64,000 nt of DNA from Archivesica marissinica (lineage: Eukaryota > Mollusca > Bivalvia > Venerida > Vesicomyidae), in NCBI GenBank assembly GCA_014843695.1, contig CM026391.1:37881515-37945514 (forward strand). Reading direction: 5' to 3'. The notes under the pieces are model-generated. The model ran no database searches and was not told the DNA's origin. It was given only the letters and a program-made list of their open reading frames with translations. A program made the position numbers and the translations under genes. Each line of letters starts with the position of its first letter. Position 1 is the first letter of the stretch. This document shows positions 1 through 12,347 of this stretch, piece by piece.

Positions 1-3000
1 ATAATCAGTAGTCTGGGATGGATGCACACTGGCAGCAACGAACAATATGCGACCAATGCTGGAATATACATCAGTAGTCTGGATGGATGCACACTGGCAG
101 CATACGAACAATATGCGACCAATGCTGGAATATACACCAGTAGTCTGGGATGGATGTACACTGGCAGCATACGAACAATATGCGACCAATGCTGGAATAT
201 ACACCAGTAGTCTGGGATGGATGTACACTGGCAGCATACGAACAATATGCGACCAATGCTGGAATATACACCAGTAGTCTGGGATGGATGCACACTGGCA
301 GCATACGAACAATATGCGACCGATGCTGGAATATACATCAGTAGTCTGGGATGGATGCACACTGGCAGCATACGAACAATATGCGACCAATGCTGGAATA
401 TACATCAGTAGTCTGGGATGGATGCACACTGGCAGCATACGAACAATATGCGACCAATGCTGGAATATACATCAGTAGTCTGGGATGGATGCACACTGGC
501 AGCATACGAACAATATGCGACCAATGCTGGAATATACATCAGTAGTCTGGGATGGATGTACACTGGCAGCATACGAACAATATGCGACCAATGCTGGAAT
601 ATACACCAGTAGTCTGGGATGGATGTACACTGGCAGCATACGAACAATATGCGACCAATGCTGGAATATACATCAGTAGTCTGGGATGGATGCACACTGG
701 CAGCATACGAACAATATGCGACCAATGCTGGAACCAGTAGTCTGGGATGGATGCACACTGGCAGCATACGAACAATATGCGACCAATGCTGGAATATACA
801 CCAGTAGTCTGGGATGGATGTACACTGGCAGCATACGAACAATATGCGACCAATGCTGGAATATACCCAGTAGTCTGGGATGGATGCACACTGGCAGCAT
901 ACGAACAATATGCGACCAATGCTGGAATATACACCAGTAGTCTGGGATGGATGCACACTGGCAGCATACGAACAATATGCGACCAATGCTGGAATATACA
1001 CCAGTAGTCTGGGATGGATGTACACTGGCAGCATACGAACAATATGCGACCGATGTTGGAATATCCCAGTAGTCTGGGATGGATGCACACTGGCAGCATA
1101 CGAACAATATGCGACCGATGTTGGAATATACACCAGTAGTCTGGGATGGATGTACACTGGCAGCATACGAACAATATGCGACCAATGCTGGAATATACAT
1201 CAGTAGTCTGGGATGGATGCACACTGGCAGCATACGAACAATATGCGACCAATGCTGGAATCAGTAGTCTGGGATGGATGCACACTGGCAGCATACGAAC
1301 AATATGCGACCAATGCTGGAATATACATCAGTAGTCTGGGATGGATGTACACTGGCAGCATACGAACAATATGCGACCGATGTTGGAATATACATCAGTA
1401 GTCTGGGATGGATGCGCACTGGCAGCATACGAACAATATGCGACCGATGCTGGAACCAGTAGTCTGGGATGGATGCACACTGGCAGCATACGAACAATAT
1501 GCGACCAATGCTGGAATATACATCAGTAGTCTGGGATGGATGTACACTGGCAGCATACGAACAATATGCGACCAATGCTGGAATATACATCAGTAGTCTG
1601 GGATGGATGTACACTGGCAGCATACGAACAATATGCGACCGATGTGGAATATACATCAGTAGTTGGGATGGATGCCACTGGCAGCATACGAACAATATGC
1701 GACCGATGCTGGAACCAGTAGTCTGGGATGGATGCACACTGGCAGCATACGAACAATATGCGACCAATGCTGGAATATACATCAGTAGTCTGGGATGGAT
1801 GTACACTGGCAGCATACGAACAATATGCGACCGATGCTGGAATCAGTAGTCTGGGATGGATGCACACTGGCAGCATACGAACAATATGCGACCAATGCTG
1901 GAATATACACAGTAGTCTGGGATGGATGTACACTGGCAGCATACGAACAATATGCGACCAATGCTGGAATATACACCAGTAGTCTGGGATGGATGTACAC
2001 TGGCAGCATACGAACAATATGCGACCAATGCTGGAATATACACCAGTAGTCTGGGATGGATGTACACTGGCAGCATACGAACAATATGCGACCAATGCTG
2101 GAATATACATCAGTAGTCTGGGATGGATGCACACTGGCAGCATACGAACAATATGCGACCGATGCTGGAACCAGTAGTCTGGGATGGATGCACACTGGCA
2201 GCATACGAACAATATGCGACCAATGCTGTCATCAGTAGTCTGGGATGGATGCACACTGGCAGCATACGAACAATATGCGACCAATGCTGGAATATACATC
2301 AGTAGTCTGGGATGGATGTACACTGGCAGCATACGAACAATATGCGACCAATGCTGGAATCAGTAGTCTGGGATGGATGCACACTGGCAGCATACGAACA
2401 ATATGCGACCAATGCTGGAATATACATCAGTAGTCTGGGATGGATGTACACTGGCAGCATACGAACAATATGCGACCGATGTTGGAATATACATCAGTAG
2501 TCTGGGATGGATGCACACTGGCAGCATACGAACAATATGCGACCAATGCTGGAATATACACAGTAGTCTGGGATGGATGTACACTGGCAGCATACGAACA
2601 ATATGCGACCAATGCTGGAATATACACCAGTAGTCTGGGATGGATGCACACTGGCAGCATACGAACAATATGCGACCAATGCTGGAATCAGTAGTCTGGG
2701 ATGGATGCACACTGGCAGCATACGAACAATATGCGACCAATGCTGGAATATACCCAGTAGTCTGGGATGGATGCACACTGGCAGCATACGAACAATATGC
2801 GACCAATGCTGGAATATACACAGTAGTCTGGGAACAACCAGTAGTCTGGGATGGATGCACACTGGCAGCATACGAACAATATGCGACCAATGCTGTAATC
2901 AGTAGTCTGGGATGGATGCACACTGGCAGCATACGAACAATATGCGACCAATGCTGGAATATACATCAGTAGTCTGGGATGGATGTACACTGGCAGCATA

Positions 3001-4333
3001 CGAACAATATGCGACCGATGCTGGAATAACCAGTAGTCTGGGATGGATGCACACTGGCAGCATACGAACAATATGCGACCAATGCTGGAATATACACAGT
3101 AGTCTGGGATGGATGCACACTGGCAGCATACGAACAATATGCGACCAATGCTGGAATATACATCAGTAGTCTGGGATGGATGTACACTGGCAGCATACGA
3201 ACAATATGCGACCAATGCTGGAATCAGTAGTCTGGGATGGATGCACACTGGCAGCATACGAACAATATGCGACCAATGCTGGAATATACATCAGTAGTCT
3301 GGGATGGATGTACACTGGCAGCATACGAACAATATGCGACCAATGCTGGAATATACATCAGTAGTCTGGGATGGATGCACACTGGCAGCATACGAACAAT
3401 ATGCGACCAATGCTGGAATATACATCAGTAGTCTGGGATGGATGTACACTGGCAGCATACGAACAATATGCGACCAATGCTGGAACCAGTAGTCTGGGAT
3501 GGATGCACACTGGCAGCATACGAACAATATGCGACCAATGCTGGAATCAGTAGTCTGGGATGGATGTACACTGGCAGCATACGAACAATATGCGACCGAT
3601 GCTGGAATATACATCAGTAGTCTGGGATGGATGTACACTGGCAGCATACGAACAATATGCGACCAATGCTGGAATATACACCAGTAGTCTGGGATGGATG
3701 TACACTGGCAGCATACGAACAATATGCGACCAATGCTGGAACCAGTAGTCTGGGATGGATGCACACTGGCAGCATACGAACAATATGCGACCAATGCTGG
3801 AAATCAGTAGTCTGGGATGGATGTACACTGGCAGCATACGAACAATATGCGACCAATGCTGGATCAGTAGTCTGGGATGGATGTACACTGGCAGCATACG
3901 AACAATATGCGACCAATGCTGGAATATACACAGTAGTCTGGGATGGATGTACACTGGCAGCATACGAACAATATGCGACCAATGCTGGAACAGTAGTCTG
4001 GGATGGATGCACACTGGCAGCATACGAACAATATGCGACCAATGCTGGAATCAGTAGTCTGGGATGGATGCACACTGGCAGCATACGAACAATATGCGAC
4101 CAATGCTGGAATATACATCAGTAGTCTGGGATGGATGTACACTGGCAGCATACGAACAATATGCGACCAATGCTGGAATATACATCAGTAGTCTGGGATG
4201 GATGTACACTGGCAGCATACGAACAATATGCGACCAATGCTGGAATATACATCAGTAGTCTGGGATGGATGTACACTGGCAGCATACGAACAATATGCGA
4301 CCAATGCTGGAATATACATCAGTAGTCTGGGAT
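1..4333. repeat. 61/67-bp satellite array (about 65 copies)
   Basis: Head-to-tail repeat with a 67-bp unit that includes GGGATGGATG, CACACTGGCAGCATACG and CAATATGCGACCAATGCTGG. A shorter 61-bp class lacks the hexamer ATATAC just after GCTGGA. Other variation is mostly single-base: CACACT/TACACT, CCAATGC/CCGATGC, and CATCAG/CACCAG at the junction. A few units are broken, for example near 1650-1680 and 2820-2840. Units of 67 and 61 bp are not multiples of three, so open frames are short and shift from unit to unit, and no coding role is supported. The array begins before the window and runs into an assembly gap. Confidence 0.97.
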
Positions 4334-5333
4334 NNNNNNNNNNNNNNNNNNNNNNNNNNNNNNNNNNNNNNNNNNNNNNNNNNNNNNNNNNNNNNNNNNN
4401 NNNNNNNNNNNNNNNNNNNNNNNNNNNNNNNNNNNNNNNNNNNNNNNNNNNNNNNNNNNNNNNNNNNNNNNNNNNNNNNNNNNNNNNNNNNNNNNNNNNN
4501 NNNNNNNNNNNNNNNNNNNNNNNNNNNNNNNNNNNNNNNNNNNNNNNNNNNNNNNNNNNNNNNNNNNNNNNNNNNNNNNNNNNNNNNNNNNNNNNNNNNN
4601 NNNNNNNNNNNNNNNNNNNNNNNNNNNNNNNNNNNNNNNNNNNNNNNNNNNNNNNNNNNNNNNNNNNNNNNNNNNNNNNNNNNNNNNNNNNNNNNNNNNN
4701 NNNNNNNNNNNNNNNNNNNNNNNNNNNNNNNNNNNNNNNNNNNNNNNNNNNNNNNNNNNNNNNNNNNNNNNNNNNNNNNNNNNNNNNNNNNNNNNNNNNN
4801 NNNNNNNNNNNNNNNNNNNNNNNNNNNNNNNNNNNNNNNNNNNNNNNNNNNNNNNNNNNNNNNNNNNNNNNNNNNNNNNNNNNNNNNNNNNNNNNNNNNN
4901 NNNNNNNNNNNNNNNNNNNNNNNNNNNNNNNNNNNNNNNNNNNNNNNNNNNNNNNNNNNNNNNNNNNNNNNNNNNNNNNNNNNNNNNNNNNNNNNNNNNN
5001 NNNNNNNNNNNNNNNNNNNNNNNNNNNNNNNNNNNNNNNNNNNNNNNNNNNNNNNNNNNNNNNNNNNNNNNNNNNNNNNNNNNNNNNNNNNNNNNNNNNN
5101 NNNNNNNNNNNNNNNNNNNNNNNNNNNNNNNNNNNNNNNNNNNNNNNNNNNNNNNNNNNNNNNNNNNNNNNNNNNNNNNNNNNNNNNNNNNNNNNNNNNN
5201 NNNNNNNNNNNNNNNNNNNNNNNNNNNNNNNNNNNNNNNNNNNNNNNNNNNNNNNNNNNNNNNNNNNNNNNNNNNNNNNNNNNNNNNNNNNNNNNNNNNN
5301 NNNNNNNNNNNNNNNNNNNNNNNNNNNNNNNNN
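4334..5333. other. Assembly gap (exactly 1000 N)
   Basis: Exactly 1000 N residues separate the 67-bp satellite from an unrelated 17-bp satellite. The round length suggests a fixed-size scaffold gap, not a measured distance. The adjacency of the two satellites is therefore a scaffolding statement and not sequence evidence. Confidence 0.99.
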
Positions 5334-7258
5334 ATATCCCACCTACATGTATATCCCACCTACATGTATATCCCACCTACATGTATATCCCACCTACATG
5401 TATATCCCACCTACATGTATATCCCACCTACATGTATATCCCACCTACATGTATATCCCACCTACATCTATATCCCACCTACATGTATATCCCACCTACA
5501 TGTATATCCCACCTACATGTATATCCCACCTACATGTATATCCCACCTACATGTATATCCCACCTACATGTATATCCCACCTACATGTATATCCCACCTA
5601 CATATATATTCCACCTACATATATCCCACCTACATGTATATCCCACCTACATGTATATCCCACCTACATCCCACCTACATGTATATCCCACCTACATGTA
5701 TATCCCACCTACATGTATATCCCACCTACATCCCACCTACATGTATATCCCACCTACATGTATATCCCACCTACATGTATATCCCACCTACATGTATATC
5801 CCACCTACATGTATATCCCACCTACATATATCCCACCTACATGTATATCCCACCTACATGTATATCCCACCTACATCTATATCCCACCTACATGTATATC
5901 CCACCTACATGTATATCCCACCTACATGTATATCCCACCTACATGTATATCCCACCTACATGTATATCCCACCTACATGTATATCCCACCTACATGTATA
6001 TCCCACCTACATGTATATCCCACCTACATGTATATCCCACCTACATGTATACCACCTACATGTATATCCCACCTACATGTATATCCCACCTACATGTATA
6101 TCCCACCTACATGTATATCCCACTACATGTATATCCCACTACATGTATATCCCACCTACATGTATATCCCACCTACATGTATATCCCACCTACATGTATA
6201 TCCCACCTACATATCCCACCTAATGTATATCCCACCTACATGTATATCCATACATGTATATCCCACCTACATGTATATCCCACTACATGTATATCCACCT
6301 ACATGTATATCCACCTACATGTATATCCACCTACATGTATATCCCACTACATATATCCCACCTCATGTATATCCCACCTACATGTATATCCACCTACATG
6401 TATATCCCACCTACATGTATATCCCACCTACATGTATATCCCACCTACATGTATATCCCACCTACATGTATATCCCACCTACATGTATATCCCACCTACA
6501 TGTATATCCCACCTACATATATATCCCACCTACATATCCCACCTACATGTATATCCCACCTACATGTATATCCCACCTACATATATATCCCACCTACATA
6601 TCCCACCTACATGTATATCCCACCTACATGTATATCCCACCTACATGTATATCCCACCTACATGTATATCCCACCTACATGTATATCCCACCTACATATA
6701 TATTCCACCTACATATCCCACCTACATGTATATCCCACCTACATGTATATCCCACCTACATGTATATCCCACCTACATATATATCCCACCTACATATATC
6801 CCACCTACATGTATATCCCACCTACATGTATATCCCACCTACATGTATATCCCACCTACATGTATATCCCACCTACATGTATATCCCACCTACATGTATA
6901 TCCCACCTACATGTATATCCCACCTACATATATCCCACCTACATGTATATCCCACCTACATGTATATCCCACCTACATGTATATCCCACCTACATGTATA
7001 TCCCACCTACATGTATATCCCACCTACATGTATATCCCACCTACATGTATATCCCACCTACATGTATATCCCACCTACATATATATTCCACCTACATATA
7101 TCCCACCTACATGTATATCCCACCTACATGTATATCCCACCTACATGTATATCCCACCTACATGTATATCCCACCTACATGTATATCCCACCTACATGTA
7201 TATCCCACCTACATGTATATCCCACCTACATGTATATCCCACCTACATGTATATCCCA
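5334..7258. repeat. 17-bp satellite array (about 113 copies)
   Basis: Tandem units of ATATCCCACCTACATGT. Shortened units (ATATATCCCACC, CCCACCTACATCCC) and an ATATATTCCACC variant recur in small groups at about 5600, 6690 and 7080, which hints at larger duplicated blocks. Between about 6046 and 6380 many units carry one-base deletions (CCACTAC, CCACCTAATG), unlike the rest of the array. The continuous plus-strand open frames rich in YPTYMYIPPTCISHLH are a consequence of the repeat and have no other support as genes. Confidence 0.97.
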
Positions 7259-7441
7259 ATGCTAGCGTGTCGGTTTGCTCTGGTTGATATGCCCGTTGTG
7301 ATGACGACCGCTAAACATTTAGCACAATGCGTCGTGTGAAAGCATATCCTGAGGAGCACAATGTAAAAACTCCTTCTGTACTTGGTTTTCTCAACATATA
7401 CCTGGAAAACGAAGTAGAAAGGGACTAAGGATGGCGTTACT
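7259..7441. other. Short unique segment after the 17-bp satellite
   Basis: Non-repetitive sequence following the last 17-bp unit. No protein family, RNA gene or splice-site pair was recognised. It ends with the left copy of the 12-bp direct repeat GATGGCGTTACT (7430-7441) that flanks the small retro-insertion. Confidence 0.5.
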
Positions 7442-7518
7442 ACATTATGTAAATATTGTATGAAATGAAAATAAACGAAGCCGTAAGGTTTCACCAAAAA
7501 AAAAAAGATGGCGTTACT
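7430..7518 (+). mobile_element. Tiny retro-insertion with AATAAA, poly(A) and target-site duplication
   Basis: A 65-bp insert (7442-7506) carries AATAAA at 7470-7475, followed 20 bp later by a run of 11 A (7496-7506). It is bounded by perfect 12-bp direct repeats GATGGCGTTACT at 7430-7441 and 7507-7518. A polyadenylated 3' end between target-site duplications is the mark of LINE-mediated reverse transcription of an mRNA, LINE or SINE RNA with severe 5' truncation. The source transcript is not recognised. The insert is too short to tell a gene-derived retrocopy from a LINE 3' end. Confidence 0.85.
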
Positions 7519-7601
7519 CTTTAAAGCTTAAGATAGACACTGTACTCTTACTTAGAACTACATTGAATGTATTTATCAACCAATGTGGATACCACTCGGA
7601 T

Positions 7602-7692
7602 CTCACAGAGCCCACACAGAACCCACAAAGAGCCCACACAGAGCCCACACAGCGCCCACGCAGAACACACACAGAGCCCACACAGAGCCCAC
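7602..7692. repeat. 12-bp minisatellite
   Basis: About seven imperfect copies of GAGCCCACACAG. Variants include ACCCACAAAG and CGCCCACGCA. The tract is small, imperfect and not in an open frame of interest. Confidence 0.9.
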
Positions 7693-7812
7693 CCTGATTA
7701 TTTAATTTTCTTAGGCTTTTCGTAAGTGAAATATATTATCGATGTATATATGTGTATATCCATGTGTGTTGGAGAGCATTAATATGATTGTCATGCAGTG
7801 TTGACTCCAACA

Positions 7813-8018
7813 TGTGCGTTTTACGTTTAGTTATCGTCGCTACTGGTATGAGCGACGCCTCCTGAAGAGATTAGTCATTTTAGATTTTGGATGATAGTGC
7901 AATGATACAGATAGAAACCCATTCCAGAGTCTCCTTTGGTTCTTTTCCGTGCACGATCGAACCTGCGATCCATGGATTACCAGTCCAACGTGTTAACCAC
8001 TGGACTACAGATCCGTCG
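7813..8018 (-). mobile_element. SINE family A copy with internal deletion
   Basis: Reverse-complement tRNA-derived SINE. Read on the minus strand, the head has a box A-like TAGTCCAGTGG, an anticodon-stem-like region around GGACTGGTAATCC and box B-like GGTTCGATC. The body (box-like segments TTAGTCATTTTAGATTTTGG and GATAGTGCAATGATACAG) matches the copies at 21108-21378 and 30760-31052. Compared with those, about 80 bp between the GTGCACG motif and the tRNA-like head is missing. No convincing target-site duplication was found. Confidence 0.85.
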
Positions 8019-8651
8019 ATAAGGGTATATTGGTCGCAGCAGATTGTGTAGATTTTTCTCCATTTCGATAATATACCAGTTTTCTATGATATATGTCATA
8101 TCTTAGTATAACACGCTGGGTAGCATTGGTCTGAATGATTAGCAGCTTAATACCCGATCAGTATGCACCAGTGAGTGCATGGACTAGGTTTGTCGGAGCA
8201 CTTGGCTGTCTAGTAATGCTTACACATTGTATTTCTATACATTTTATATATGCCATTGTTCTATGACAATAAAACTAACATGTCATTCTCTCAAATCATC
8301 CCTTTCTAACGTAATGATACTCCAAACTCACTATTCTAACATTACGCAAGACATTCCTAAAATGTGCAGGACCATTATAAAGGTTTTATCTGATAAAATA
8401 ACGCCTTGCGCGATCCCAGAAATGTGCATGGAGATTCTAGAATAACGCAAAAGTATTGGAATTCCTAAAACGCGCAGCGCGATTCCGGAATCGTCCCTAT
8501 TCCCAAAATGCGCAGAACATATATATGATAGGTATCGTTGACCTGAATGACAAGCAGTGTGGACGACACTCAGGCTGCATGGATGCGTTTCGCAGAATGA
8601 CCAGACAGGTGCCAACCTTGGATACTGAACTGTCTTGCATATTTCAAAAGT
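8019..8651. other. Unique interval with degenerate short repeats
   Basis: No gene recognised. Between about 8350 and 8520 a motif close to ATTCCTAAAATGCGCAG recurs four times in degenerate form (near 8353, 8412, 8460 and 8500), which looks like a decayed minisatellite. Overlapping open frames of up to 139 codons lack recognisable motifs. Confidence 0.4.
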
Positions 8652-8850
8652 GGTGCATATTATATTTTTTTGTTAATAATATTTTATTGCATTTTTTTTC
8701 AATACAGTACATTACATATATACATACAATACTAAGAACAAATCAGAGATTAATATGTAATTATATGATTGCAGTATACGATACATTTGTTTTGTCAAGG
8801 GAAAAAAAGCAAATGGGTTGGGCTACAAGTTATAACAACATTATTTACAG
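8652..8850. repeat. Dispersed repeat, inverted partner of 19600-19762
   Basis: About 150 bp, including AAGAACAAATCAGAGATTAA and GATTGCAGTATACGATACA, is repeated in inverse orientation at 19600-19762 with few differences. In the second copy it abuts LINE reverse-transcriptase sequence, so it is probably a LINE segment or 3' untranslated region. The ATTATTTACAG motif at about 8839 also occurs in the LINE 3' regions near 22840 and 21900. Confidence 0.7.
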
Positions 8851-9296
8851 CCCTCCCCGTGCATATTATATGTGACTGGAGCTAGAGACATGTGCTTATG
8901 TGCTTTATGACAAGCTTAGCTCCTGATCGTCTGTCACAGTCCTGCTGCATAGTAAAGAACTAAACTGTTTGTTGTAATGAGGACATATATCACGCCTCGT
9001 CAGGTAAGTTGTTCCACTCACGAAGTAGCGATGAAAGGGGAGGGAGAGATGTGAGTGTAGTGTAGTTCAAACCGGAGAATATCAGAATGTATAAGACTAT
9101 ACCGTGCTACATGTCCAACTTCTTGTGGAACAAGAGATGAAATAAGATGGGACAATATTATTTTTCACTTTTATCAAGGACACAGTGACGTCATTTATCT
9201 TAACCACCTGCGAATCATATATACAAGCGTGTGATTATTTTGTATCAAAATGTATGTACTGAACAGTAGGTTAAAGTTGCTGTACTGTTAATTCCA
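8851..9296. other. Unremarkable unique interval
   Basis: No coding family, SINE, tandem repeat or RNA gene recognised. It ends in a possible 3' splice acceptor (TGTTAATTCCAG) at about 9297. Confidence 0.4.
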
Positions 9297-9297
9297 G

Positions 9298-9452
9298 AAA
9301 CGCGGTACACACTATGCGGGAATGTTTCGTCCTGGAAAGACTCGATTCTCTGCACCGCGAAGATATATGGATGAACATGGAATTTGAACTCGATAGATAT
9401 ATGCAGTATGAGAGGTTCCGGTGTGAAATTAAAAAAGAAAAAGGTAAACTAC
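9298..9452 (+). CDS. Possible internal exon, unknown protein
   Basis: A pyrimidine-containing stretch ending TTAATTCCAG precedes an open stretch that includes MRECFVLERLDSL and FRCEIKKEKGK. A GTAAAC that could act as a donor lies near 9446. The peptide is charged and helix-like but matches no family I recognise. Support is limited to the open frame and plausible splice sites, so it may be chance. Confidence 0.22.
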
Positions 9453-9479
9453 ATGCTTATAGTCGTCCAACCCAACGCA

Positions 9480-10665
9480 GCTTACCCCAATTGGAACATG
9501 TTGTATATCGGTGCCTGCTCGTGTATGTCACATTCATGTACCCCCATTGATACATGTTGAATATCGGTGCCTGTTCGTGTCTGTCACATGCATGTACACA
9601 TATTGTAACATGTTGAATATCGGTGCCTGCTCGTGTATGTCACATGCATGTACACATATTGTAACATGTTGAATATCGGTGCCTGCTCGTGTATGTCACA
9701 TGCATGTACACATATTGTAACATGTTGAATATCGGTGCCTGCTCGTGTATGTCACATGCATGTACACATATTGTAACATGTTGAATATCGGTGCCTGCTC
9801 GTGTATGTCACATGCATGTACACATATTGTAACATGTTGAATATCGGTGCCTGCTCGTGTATGTCACATGCATGTACACATATTGTAACATGTTGAATAT
9901 CGGTGCCTGCTCGTGTATGTCACATGCATGTACACATATTGTAACATGTTGAATATCGGTGCCTGCTCGTGTATGTCACATGCATGTACACATATTGTAA
10001 CATGTTGAATATCGGTGCCTGCTCGTGTATGTCACATGCATGTACACATATTGTAACATGTTGAATATCGGTGCCTGCTCGTGTATGTCACATGCATGTA
10101 CACATATTGTAACATGTTGAATATCGGTGCCTGCTCGTGTATGTCACATTCATGTACCCACATTGATACATGTTGAATATCGGTGTCTGTTCGTGTCTGT
10201 CACATTCATGTACCCACATTGATACATGTTGTATATCGGTGTCTGCTCGTGTATGTCACATTCATGTACCCACATTGATACATGTTGTATATCGGTGCCT
10301 GTTCGTGTCTGTCATATTCATGTACCCCATTTAAATATGTTGAATATCTGTGCCTGTTCGTGTCTGTCATATTCATGTACCCCATTTAAATATGTTGAAT
10401 ATCTGTGCCTGTTCGTGTCTGTCATATTCATGTACCCCATTTAAATATGTTGAATATCTGTGCCTGTTCGTGTCTGTCATATTCATGTACCCCATTTAAT
10501 ATGTTGAATATCTGTGCCTGTTCGTGTCTGTCATATTCATGTACCCCATTTAAATATGTTGAATATCTGTGCCTGTTCGTGTCTGTCATATTCATGTACC
10601 CCATTTAAATATGTTGAATATCTGTGCCTGTTCGTGTCTGTCATATTCATATATCCGGTTTGAAA
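9480..10665. repeat. 56-bp minisatellite with two subfamilies (about 21 copies)
   Basis: The 5' part (about 9500-10140) repeats a unit with CATGTTGAATATCGGTGCC, TGCTCGTGTATGTCAC and CATGCATGTACACATATTG. The 3' part (about 10300-10660) repeats a related unit with ATCTGTGCCTGTTCG and TTCATGTACCCCATTTAA. Intermediate units at 10140-10300 link them. Homogeneity within each half and divergence between halves suggest two independent expansion episodes in one array. Open frames here are repeat artefacts. Confidence 0.95.
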
Positions 10666-11264
10666 CATGTTGTGTTCCTTCATCATATAAATGTCTAGTA
10701 GCAATATATGTAAGGGGCATAACTATTAATGATTCAGTATATTTCTATATAATATATATTAAAGATATGTGAATGTTCAAACTGTTACAATTTCTAAGCA
10801 TGTTGCTATCATACAATTGTATTTGATTCACAATTAGTAGTACACAAGTCTTGCTGTAACGAAATTCATCCTAACATTATTGCTTACTGGAATGTTGTTG
10901 AATATTGTATACATTGTAATCGTACATCCAATAATTCGTACATCACATTTACCCTGTTTTGATTAGCTATGTTTTATTTTTCATTAGACTCTGTTCGTAC
11001 CTCCAATAATTCGTACATCACATTTACCCTGTTTTGATTAGCTATGTTTTATTTTTCATTAGACTGTTCGTACCGCCAATTATTCCTACATCACATTTAC
11101 CCTGTTTTGTTAATATTGCTGGTTTAAACGCGGCACTCGTATACAAACATGAATATATCGTTAAATCAACAATATCGACAGAGTTGTCTCCCTCAGTAGG
11201 CCAGTTGTATAAACATATACTTAACTCTTACGTTTGAGAAACCTCTCTATTACTAAGATAAATT
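10666..11264. other. Unique interval with a 75-bp triplication
   Basis: At about 10918-11112 a roughly 75-bp unit beginning GTTCGTACCTCCAATAATTC is present about 2.6 times. The third copy has small changes. No genes, SINEs or LINE protein motifs were recognised in the remainder. Confidence 0.7.
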
Positions 11265-11466
11265 GTGGGTGCATCCTTGGTCATTGATTTTAAATCACTT
11301 GCCATTCATCGCCGCCAGTTCGAATCCCACCGCGGGTGTCGAATTATTTCATGTGAAAGCTATCCAGCTGGCTTGCAGAAGGCCGGTGGTTTTACCCGGG
11401 TCGTCGTCCGTGTCTGAAATACTGCTGGTGTGACATTAAACCACAGAAAGAAAGAAACAAAATAAA
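11265..11466 (+). mobile_element. SINE family E copy
   Basis: The tRNA-like 5' part (11265-11335) opens with GTGGGTG, which can pair with CCCACCG after a box B-like AGTTCGAATCC. A conserved-looking body follows (GCTGGCTTGCAGAAGGCC, GTTTTACCCGGGTCGTCG). The 3' tail is A-rich (GAAAGAAAGAAACAAAA). The flanks share ATAAATT (11258-11264 and 11467-11473), a short possible target-site duplication in A/T-rich sequence. The body may be one of the conserved central SINE domains, but I cannot say which. Confidence 0.7.
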
Positions 11467-11501
11467 ATAAATTTTGAAACAAAATGGTGCATGTCTATGT
11501 T

Positions 11502-11774
11502 TTAGGTATATTAATAGTTTCTACTGGTTGTCGATTATGAGTGACGCATCATGAAGTAATTAGTCATTTTAGATTTTGGAGGATAGAGCAATCATACAGA
11601 CAAATGGTTCATTTACGTGCACGGTGAAAAGCACCGGCACGAGACCTCGGTTTCAAGTCGCATCCGAAAGACTATGATAAATTATATAACGAGATATAAC
11701 GGGGTATCGAACACGCGACCATTCACGGGGGTTACAAGTTCAGCGAGTTAACCACTGGACCACTGCTCAGCTAC
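11502..11774 (-). mobile_element. Diverged SINE family A relative
   Basis: Shares the family A body (TTAGTCATTTTAGATTTTGG, GTGCACGG, AAAGCACCGGCACGAGACC). The tRNA-like head (minus strand) is different, with GGTCCAGTGGTTAACTCGC and TGTAACCCCC. It is either an old copy or a subfamily that acquired a different tRNA head. Confidence 0.7.
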
Positions 11775-11871
11775 ATAAGTCATGTATTTTCTAAGAAATA
11801 GTGTTGTGCTAACTAACTCGCATTTAACACGCACCACAATAACAACATAATACATGTATGTATGTTCCATT

Positions 11872-12064
11872 AATGTCAAACCCCTCGCGGGAACCTAGAC
11901 ATGTTTCCTGGACATGCTTAGCCGACCATAGCGGTTAACCAGTACTAAGCAATGTGTGTGGGATGCCTTCCTCAATGACACTACATACGTGGCCTGACTG
12001 AGTAACGAACCCGGACCGTTTACGATTCCAAATCCGACGCTCTACCATTGGACCACGGATCCAA
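11872..12064 (-). mobile_element. SINE family F copy
   Basis: Minus-strand tRNA-like head with GTGGTCCAATGGTAGAGCG, an anticodon-loop-like TTTGGAA and box B-like GGGTTCG. The body ends in CCCGCGAGGGG. AATGTC occurs on both flanks (11872-11877, 12063-12068). Because a related fragment at 12763 also carries TAATGTC, the left copy may belong to the element. Confidence 0.75.
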
Positions 12065-12197
12065 TGTCTGCAAACCAATGCCACTTTTATTTAGATGCAC
12101 TTTTCCACATTGTAACGATATAACAATGTAATTTAATATAATAATAATTAAACTGAGGCACATAACATGCACAACTTGCCATTTCCGGCAAATGAAG

Positions 12198-12347
12198 GCC
12201 AGGCCCCGAGGTTATAAAACTTTTCTCAGATTTCAAGCTCAAATGATCTGATTGGTTGATTCGGAGTGTTACTGTCAGCTGAACCAATCAGACGCTTGAG
12301 ACTGAGGTTTGAGATTGGAGAACAGTTTTATAACCTCGAGGTCAGGT
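12198..12347. mobile_element. About 150-bp imperfect foldback element
   Basis: The two ends are inverted copies: CCCGAGGTTATAAAACTTTTCT on the left (quoted span exceeds one motif, key shared core GAGGTTATAAAAC) and GTTTTATAACCTCGAG on the right. The pairing continues through TCTGATTGGTT and AACCAATCAGA. This could form a long hairpin with a short loop and resembles a foldback or MITE. No target-site duplication is clear. Confidence 0.7.

Noticed and set aside
1..7258. CRISPR-like arrays
   Set aside because: The repeats are contiguous without unique spacers, and the DNA is eukaryotic.
4198..7339. A 1029-codon frame that crosses the first N gap
   Set aside because: It is created by translating N residues plus the 17-bp satellite, and joins two unrelated repeats.
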